Assembly (NCBI GenBank): GCA_016213845.1
Contig: JACQZN010000082.1
Coordinates: 96,431 to 159,642, forward strand
Length of the DNA stretch: 63,212 bases
From: Candidatus Wallbacteria bacterium
Lineage (GTDB): Bacteria > Muiribacteriota > UBA6191 > JACPRK01
Direction: 5' to 3'
Below, one piece after another: positions 58,655-63,212 of this stretch. The notes under the pieces are model-generated. The model was not told the origin of the DNA. It was given only the letters and a program-made list of their open reading frames with translations, and did no database searches. The position numbers and the translations under genes were made by a program. How positions within the stretch are numbered: the stretch's first letter is position 1; the number at the start of each line of letters is the position of its first letter.

Positions 58655-59575
58655 CTACCTGAGCGCTGCCGCCAGGAGAAGCGCTGCCGCCATCGCCAGC
58701 CCCGCTGCGTACCAGTAGCGGTCCGTCCAGAGTAGCGGTACCCAGTAGAGCTTGCAGCGAGTCGCCCCGTAGACGTTCTGCCCGTCGGCCAGCCCCTCGA
58801 CCAGCGTCGCCAGTTCCCCGGAGACCAGCGCCATTAGCCCCTCACCCAGCTTCGCGTTTCCGGCGGAAGGGGCTCCCAGGTACCCAAGCCCCGGCCCTTC
58901 CCTCAGTGCCGTACTCGGCCGGATGTCGAGCAGCTTCACCGAGAAGGGTTCCAGGCGCCGGTACTCCTCCGTGACCAGGTGCGGGTTGAGGTAGAGCATC
59001 AGCGAGGTCTCGAAGGCGCCCGCGTGGTAGTCCATGTTGAGCGGCAGCGGCAACTCGGTGATGCCGGCCGCGGCCATGACGGGCGCGATCCGGTCGTTGT
59101 ACTCGCCCAGGAAAAGCCGCTCCACGACTGCTCCAAACGGGGCGATCGCCCGCACTCCGCGGCGCCTCAGTCGCACGCAGGCCTCCTCGAGCGCCACGTT
59201 GTGGGCCGGCCCCCCGTGACCGTTGAAGAAGACGACGTGGTTGAACCCCTCGCGGGAGAGCGACTTCCCGATGTCGACCGCCAGGTCGCGCACCACGCGC
59301 TGCCGGATCTCGATGCTCCCCAGGTACGCGAACGTGTCGGTGCCGAGCGGGACCCTCGGATACATCACGACCGTCCACTCTCCCGGCCGGCGCCTCTGGA
59401 GCTCCTCGGAGGTGCGCATGGCGAACGCCTCCGCGTCGAAGAGATCGCACCCGAGGGGCAGGTGAGGCCCGTGCTCCTCGATCGGCGATATCGGCACGAA
59501 GACAATCGTCTGGTCCCGCGGCAAGTCGAGCAGCGCTCGCCACGTCAACTCCTCCAAGCGCAGCAGATTGGCCAT
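58655..59575 (-). CDS. Creatininase-family amidohydrolase with C-terminal membrane anchor (306 aa)
   Basis: The metal site motifs are PISPIEEHGPHLPLGCDLFD and FFNGHGGPAHNVALEEA, plus HAGAFETSLMLYL, typical of creatininase-fold amidohydrolases (creatininase, MftE, FAPy deformylase). Those use two metals to open cyclic amides. Unlike these soluble enzymes, the last 25 residues contain a hydrophobic helix, YAAGLAMAAALLLAAALR, suggesting a membrane tail. Starts at 59587 and 59575 are both possible. It is followed by the M20 peptidase, so the pair may process the same small amides or peptides. Confidence 0.82.
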   Translation of the reverse strand: MANLLRLEELTWRALLDLPRDQTIVFVPISPIEEHGPHLPLGCDLFDAEAFAMRTSEELQRRRPGEWTVVMYPRVPLGTDTFAYLGSIEIRQRVVRDLAVDIGKSLSREGFNHVVFFNGHGGPAHNVALEEACVRLRRRGVRAIAPFGAVVERLFLGEYNDRIAPVMAAAGITELPLPLNMDYHAGAFETSLMLYLNPHLVTEEYRRLEPFSVKLLDIRPSTALREGPGLGYLGAPSAGNAKLGEGLMALVSGELATLVEGLADGQNVYGATRCKLYWVPLLWTDRYWYAAGLAMAAALLLAAALR

Positions 59576-59707
59576 CAGGGCGCCCATGCTACCACCCCAG
59601 GGTCTCGGCAAGGTCCCGAGCCCTGAGGCGGAAGACGGGGACCGGCTCTCAGTCATTGACAGATCGTTGAGAGCCAGCATCAATGCTCACTCAAGGCATT
59701 CCACTCA

Positions 59708-59749
59708 GAGGCTCCGCCTCCGAACCTCCGCCAAGGGGCCGAAGGCCCC
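59708..59749. other. Paired hairpins in divergent intergenic DNA
   Basis: GAGGC-tcc-GCCTC (59708-59720) and GGGGCC-gaa-GGCCCC (59735-59749), followed by TGGACCCCCATTTT. They lie in the 273-base gap between the divergent creatininase and clostripain-like genes, where a terminator is not expected. A REP-like element or a regulatory leader is possible; no promoter stands out. Confidence 0.4.
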
Positions 59750-59848
59750 CTGGACCCCCATTTTATGCGGCTTTTGGGTGTTTCGGGCCGACGGGCCGTC
59801 ATGATGATCGGCGTTCCGACGAACCGGCACCTGACGGAGGCGATTTGC

Positions 59849-61120
59849 GTGCGCTCGACCCCTCGACTTCTGGCTCTCCTGGCCCTGTCCCTGATGCTCC
59901 CGGCGTCTGCGGCGTCTGCCCAGGCCGTCAAGGATTGGACGGTCATCGGCTACTTCGTCGGCGATGACAACAAGACCACCAGCCTCGAGGAGAGCCAACT
60001 CCGCAACCTGGACGAGCTCTCCGAGCGTGGCTCAGGCGCTGCCTACGACGTCGTCGTCCAGGCCGACCGCAGCAACAAGATCAACGACTACCTCCGCAGC
60101 CGCTACAGCGATCCCGACTACTCGGGCGCCAAGCGCTACCACGTCCAGCGCGACCGCTGGTCGGTCGAGGCCAAGCTCGGCGAGGTCAACATGGGCGATC
60201 CGGCCGCGCTTCTCGACTGCCTGAAGTGGGCTGCCAAGACCCACCCGGCCCGCCACTACCTCCTGGTCATCAATAGCCACGGCAGCGGCATGCTGAGCTG
60301 GAGAGGACCCGGAAGCACTTCCGACTCCCAGCCCGGCCGCGTCAACCTCCCCATCTCGAGCTACGTCGCCTACGACGACACCGACAACGACTGCCTGACC
60401 ATCTTCGAGCTCGCGCGGGTGCTGGAGGCCTTCGCCGCAAGCAACGGCGGCAAGAAGCTCGACATCGTCGCGATGGACGCCTGCTACGCCGCTTCGGTCG
60501 AGGCGCTCTTCCAGGTCCGGGACGGCACCGACGTCCTCATCGCCAGCGAGAGCACCATCCCGGGCAACGGCTTCGCCTACTCCGCCATTGTCGACGCCAT
60601 CGCCGCAAACCCAGGTATCTCTGCCGACGATCTGTCCGGCGTCGTCACCAAGTCCTTCATTCACAAGGCCGATAACAACAACGTCCTGGGCGCCTATCGC
60701 ACCGCCGGCGCCGAGGATGTGCGGTCGGCCTGCGACAGCCTGGTCCGCGAGTTCCGCACGGCCGCCAAGGAGATCGGCAAGCCGACCGCCCAGGGCCTGA
60801 CGGCCTTCGCCGACGAGAAGTACTGGGACCTGGAGCGGATCGCCGACGCCATCATCGCTGGCCGAACCAACACCGCGGGCGCTTCGAACGCCGCGCAGGT
60901 CCTGGGCGCCGCCCAGAAGCTCAAAGGCGCCATCAAGTCCTGCCGCGCGAGCCTCTGGTACAGCGGCACCTACGCCGACCAGAAGGTCGGAGGACTCACC
61001 ATCTTCTGGCCCAGCAAGGACGACTACCGGACCTACCGCAACTTCTACAAGGCCACGACCTTCTCAGCTGCCGGGCTCTGGGACGAGTTCCTCGACTGGT
61101 ACGCGCTGGGGATGGAGTAA
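59849..61120 (+). CDS. Secreted clostripain-like cysteine protease (C11 family, 423 aa)
   Basis: GTG start at 59849 has GGAGG 8 bases upstream and opens a signal peptide (LLALLALSLMLPASAASAQA); the longer frame adds a tail that spoils it. Catalytic residues are His144 in LLVINSHGSGMLSW and Cys212 in IVAMDACYAASVEALF, the clostripain His/Cys pair. The preceding WTVIGYFVGDDN and DELSERGS segments and following IASESTIPGNGFAYSAIVD are also family features. C11 enzymes cleave after Arg or Lys and mature by autoprocessing. Product is extracytoplasmic. It is upstream of a MazG-like gene. Confidence 0.9.
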   Translation: MRSTPRLLALLALSLMLPASAASAQAVKDWTVIGYFVGDDNKTTSLEESQLRNLDELSERGSGAAYDVVVQADRSNKINDYLRSRYSDPDYSGAKRYHVQRDRWSVEAKLGEVNMGDPAALLDCLKWAAKTHPARHYLLVINSHGSGMLSWRGPGSTSDSQPGRVNLPISSYVAYDDTDNDCLTIFELARVLEAFAASNGGKKLDIVAMDACYAASVEALFQVRDGTDVLIASESTIPGNGFAYSAIVDAIAANPGISADDLSGVVTKSFIHKADNNNVLGAYRTAGAEDVRSACDSLVREFRTAAKEIGKPTAQGLTAFADEKYWDLERIADAIIAGRTNTAGASNAAQVLGAAQKLKGAIKSCRASLWYSGTYADQKVGGLTIFWPSKDDYRTYRNFYKATTFSAAGLWDEFLDWYALGME

Positions 61121-61143
61121 CGGGCGCCGACGCCTTCGACCCT

Positions 61144-61163
61144 GACGGCCTCAGGCCGCCGTC
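61144..61163 (+). terminator. Hairpin after the clostripain-like gene
   Basis: GACGGC-ctcaggcc-GCCGTC stem-loop 23 bases after the stop at 61120, without a T-run. It could end the protease transcript before the MazG-like gene, whose own GGAGG lies at 61192. Confidence 0.35.
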
Positions 61164-61206
61164 CGGACTGGGGCTAGCGCGCCGCGCCGCCCGGAGGACC
61201 CACCCG

Positions 61207-61533
61207 ATGACCCTCGAGGAGATGCAGAAGAAGGTGGACGAGGCTGTCGCCAGCTTCGGCGGCTACTGGGGCCCATTCGAAATGCTGGCCCGGATGACCG
61301 AGGAGCTCGGCGAGATCGCCAGCGACCTGCAGCGAAACCACGGGCTGCGCCCTCGCAAGACCCACACGGACATCGAGGAAGAGGTCGGCGACCTACTCTT
61401 CACGCTGGCCGCTTTCGCCAACATCCACAAGCTCGACCTTGCCCGCGCCTTCGAGCGTGTCGTCGAGAAGTACGCCGAACGCGACCTGCGTGCGTGGAAG
61501 GCGAAGGGGGAGAAGATAGAAGGTGGAAGGTAG
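61207..61533 (+). CDS. MazG-like nucleotide pyrophosphohydrolase (108 aa)
   Basis: All-alpha NTP pyrophosphatase: ARMTEELGEIASDLQRNHGL gives the ExxE pair and THTDIEEEVGDLLFTLAAFA the ExxxD metal site, as in RS21-C6/MazG-type proteins. Such enzymes hydrolyse (d)NTPs, often non-canonical ones, to NMP and pyrophosphate. A GGAGG lies 9 bases upstream of the ATG. The single short domain contrasts with the two-domain E. coli MazG. The C-terminal 20 residues are basic (KAKGEKIEGGR) and run into a repetitive DNA stretch. Confidence 0.9.
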   Translation: MTLEEMQKKVDEAVASFGGYWGPFEMLARMTEELGEIASDLQRNHGLRPRKTHTDIEEEVGDLLFTLAAFANIHKLDLARAFERVVEKYAERDLRAWKAKGEKIEGGR

Positions 61534-61757
61534 AAGGTGGAAGACGGGAGGGAGTAGTCAGTAGGGCGGAGCCGACACGACCGCAGACGCGCGCCAAACT
61601 CTGCTGGCCGTTCTCCGCTCCCTTGTCCCTGACGCCTGAAGCCTGATCCCTGACTCCTCAGGCCTCACTTCTCGAGCCTCGAGCCTCACTTCTCGAGCCT
61701 CACTTCTCGAGCCTCGAGCCTCAAGCCTCACTTCTCAAGCCTCGAGCCTCGAGCCTG
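61517..61757. repeat. Low-complexity tandem repeats downstream of the MazG-like gene
   Basis: First an imperfect GAAGGTGGAAGG/GAAGGTAGAAGG stretch (61517-61552), which overlaps the end of the MazG gene, then from about 61650 repeated units of CTCGAGCCTC, CACTTCTCGAGC and CAAGCCTC up to 61757. No coding frame with protein character is present, and no transposase or attachment site. The MFS gene ends at 61760. Confidence 0.7.
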
Positions 61758-61759
61758 CC

Positions 61760-63124
61760 CTAGTGTCCCGCACTCGCGGGGGCGGGGGCGCCGGCTTGTG
61801 CTTTCATGGCGACGATCATCAGGGCGCCGCCGATGATTCCGAAACCGGCAAGGCTGTAGAGCCAGGCATTCCAGCCAAACTTGTCCAGAAGCCAGCCGAG
61901 GAAGAACCCGGCGAGGCCGCCACCAAAGTACTGGAAGGAGTCGATGACTCCGGATGCGAAGCCGGCCATCTTCCGGCCTCCGATGTCCATCGCGGCCGCG
62001 GTCCCCAGGATCGAGTGGGTCGAGTTGACCGCAAACGAGATGAGCACCAGGAAGAAGCACATCGCGTAGAGGCCCGTGAACTGCGCCGCCATCAGCATCA
62101 CGGCCGTCTGGCCGAAGTAGAGAATCGCCGCCACCGGCGCCCTGCGGCCGCCGAAAAAGACGTCGGAGATGTAGCCCGAGAGAAACGACCCGATCACGGC
62201 CACCGTCGGCAACGCGGTCAGGATCAGCGCGAAGGTCCCCGAAGTCTTCGAGACCTTGTGGACCTCCTCCAGGTACGCCGGGAACCACTGGTCGATGCCT
62301 TGCCGCACGGCACCCGTGCAGAAGTAGGCGCTGGCCACCAGCCAGACCATCCGGTTGCCCAGGATCTTCTTCAGCACGTCCCTGATCGGCGGGACGGCTT
62401 CGGCGTCACCTGTGGCTGCTGCGACCTCGTCGTGAATGACGCCCTTGTAGCCGCACTCTTCAGGGGTGTTGCTGACGAAGAGGGCCACGAGGGTTGCGGC
62501 CACGGTGCAGCAGGCGGCCGGCACGAAGAACACCCAGCGCCAGTGCAGCGGCGGCACCGTCAGGAACAGGAGCGTGAAGCCCGAGAGCAACAGCGGCGCC
62601 AGCCATCCGATCGTGATCTGGCCGAGCTGGATCATGAACCCGAAGATGCCCGCGAAGCGGCCGCGCTCGTTCTTGTTGAACCAGGCCGAGTTGATCTTGA
62701 TCATGCCCGGTGCGCCAAACGACTGCGCCCAGCCGTCGACCATCCGGATCATCACGAACATGTAGAGGATCGGGATGACCGGATTGGCGCTGTTCATGCT
62801 CGCCAATCCAAAGAGGATGTTGAGCAGTACGGTGCCGCTGGCGCCGATCAGCATCGCTTTCCTGCCGCCCAGGTGGTCCGTGAAAAGGCCGTTGCAGAAC
62901 TGGCCGACCGCGTAGGTCCAGAAGAACCCCGTCAGGATCAGGCCGAAGTCGGCGTTGCTGAACTGGAACTCCTGGCAGATCTGCGTCTTCGTCATCCGCA
63001 GGTTGTATCTGCAGAGATAAAAGGACGCGTACGTGAGACCGATGCAGAGCCAGTTGAGTCCCCGGCGGGGTCGGAAACCCTGAGGAAAGGCTGGATGCGG
63101 CGAGAGGGTGTCTAGCGTGCTCAT
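61760..63124 (-). CDS. Organophosphate:phosphate antiporter-like MFS transporter (GlpT/UhpT/UhpC family, 454 aa)
   Basis: Twelve spans typical of the MFS. Family signatures: an N-terminal LNWLCIGLTYASFYLCRYN, FGLILTGFFWTYAVGQFCNG, VMIRMVDGWAQSFGAPGMIK, VSNTPEECGYKGV and GGRKMAGFASGVIDSFQYFG. These match the OPA family, which exchanges glycerol-3-phosphate, hexose-phosphate or phosphoglycerate for phosphate, or senses them (UhpC). The substrate cannot be fixed; the Arg in CRYN and the RxxD loop motif are conserved. ATG at 63124 is chosen because the upstream part of the frame has no membrane character. Beyond 63124 there is nothing identifiable to the window end. Confidence 0.9.
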   Translation of the reverse strand: MSTLDTLSPHPAFPQGFRPRRGLNWLCIGLTYASFYLCRYNLRMTKTQICQEFQFSNADFGLILTGFFWTYAVGQFCNGLFTDHLGGRKAMLIGASGTVLLNILFGLASMNSANPVIPILYMFVMIRMVDGWAQSFGAPGMIKINSAWFNKNERGRFAGIFGFMIQLGQITIGWLAPLLLSGFTLLFLTVPPLHWRWVFFVPAACCTVAATLVALFVSNTPEECGYKGVIHDEVAAATGDAEAVPPIRDVLKKILGNRMVWLVASAYFCTGAVRQGIDQWFPAYLEEVHKVSKTSGTFALILTALPTVAVIGSFLSGYISDVFFGGRRAPVAAILYFGQTAVMLMAAQFTGLYAMCFFLVLISFAVNSTHSILGTAAAMDIGGRKMAGFASGVIDSFQYFGGGLAGFFLGWLLDKFGWNAWLYSLAGFGIIGGALMIVAMKAQAGAPAPASAGH

Positions 63125-63212
63125 GCGGAGTGCGGTCCCCGCCGAGCTTCGCAGGGCCGTCTGGCCCCGCCTGGCGCGACTGCCGGGACAGTGGCTGGTA
63201 CTTAGCACAATC

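Noticed and set aside
61600..61757. CRISPR array
   Set aside because: The repeats are short, overlapping and without unique spacers of constant length; no cas genes are present.
61763..63115. 450-codon plus-strand frame opposite the MFS transporter
   Set aside because: Charged, His/Arg-rich antisense shadow without folds; the transporter has twelve spans and family motifs.
1..63212. tRNA, rRNA, IS elements or prophage genes
   Set aside because: No cloverleaf-like segments, rRNA motifs, transposase/integrase products or attachment-site duplications were noticed by reading; a tRNAscan or BLAST run could still find something short.

Overview
This 63.2-kb window is high-GC, densely packed chromosomal DNA from a Gram-negative (diderm) bacterium. 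Diderm character is shown by a secretin, PilM/N/O-like inner-membrane pilus parts, a lipid-A-type acyltransferase fold and a large periplasmic-domain mechanosensitive channel. Repeat-rich scaffolds, multi-domain histidine kinases, a pilus-locus Ser/Thr kinase and complex-polysaccharide enzymes suggest a large-genome, deep-branching lineage (Acidobacteriota, Myxococcota or similar). I cannot fix the phylum from sequence alone. No rRNA, tRNA, CRISPR array, transposase or phage gene was seen, so this reads as ordinary core and lineage-specific chromosome.

Layout. 1-1.6 kb: a 5'-truncated carbon-nitrogen hydrolase, then a tiny ORF overlapping a nucleotidyltransferase (toxin-antitoxin-like arrangement). 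1.6-5.6 kb (minus): glycogen-debranching enzyme, cyclic-nucleotide-binding protein, secreted protein. 5.8-9.0 kb (plus): LysM-M23 endopeptidase behind a good sigma-70 promoter, smpB, HEAT-repeat protein. 9.1-18.0 kb (minus): an unusual operon of two STAS proteins, an Rsm22/METTL17-like methyltransferase and a 2252-residue, mostly disordered TPR protein. 18.5-26.1 kb: BI-1 membrane protein, MscK-like channel, a small protein, a double-receiver histidine kinase, LpxL-like acyltransferase. 26.3-29.2 kb: NfeD-FloA-TerB-like membrane-microdomain operon. 29.3-37 kb: thermolysin-type protease, MscS channel, GMC oxidoreductase, TPR-HEAT protein.

37.1-52.3 kb is the largest coherent system: a plus-strand run of 15 genes for a type IV pilus/type II secretion-like machine. 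It comprises FHA-GAF histidine kinase, PilB ATPase, PilC, major pilin, a membrane Ser/Thr kinase, PilP-like, PilM, PilN-like, PilO-like, secretin, a Cys-rich secreted protein and four minor-pilin-like proteins, one carrying a LamG domain. Many genes overlap by ATGA, arguing for coupled translation. Neither a prepilin peptidase nor a PilT retraction ATPase is present here.

52.4-63.2 kb: a frameshifted VIT-vWA gene under an autoregulated MerR gene with a perfect consensus promoter and embedded palindrome, a small membrane protein divergent from an SDR, an M20 peptidase, a membrane-anchored creatininase-like amidohydrolase, a secreted clostripain-like protease, a MazG-like pyrophosphohydrolase and an organophosphate:phosphate antiporter-type MFS protein. 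Intergenic DNA carries a palindromic repeat family sharing the core CACTCGACTTKCCCC (18.1, 18.3 and 33.7 kb) and short tandem repeats.
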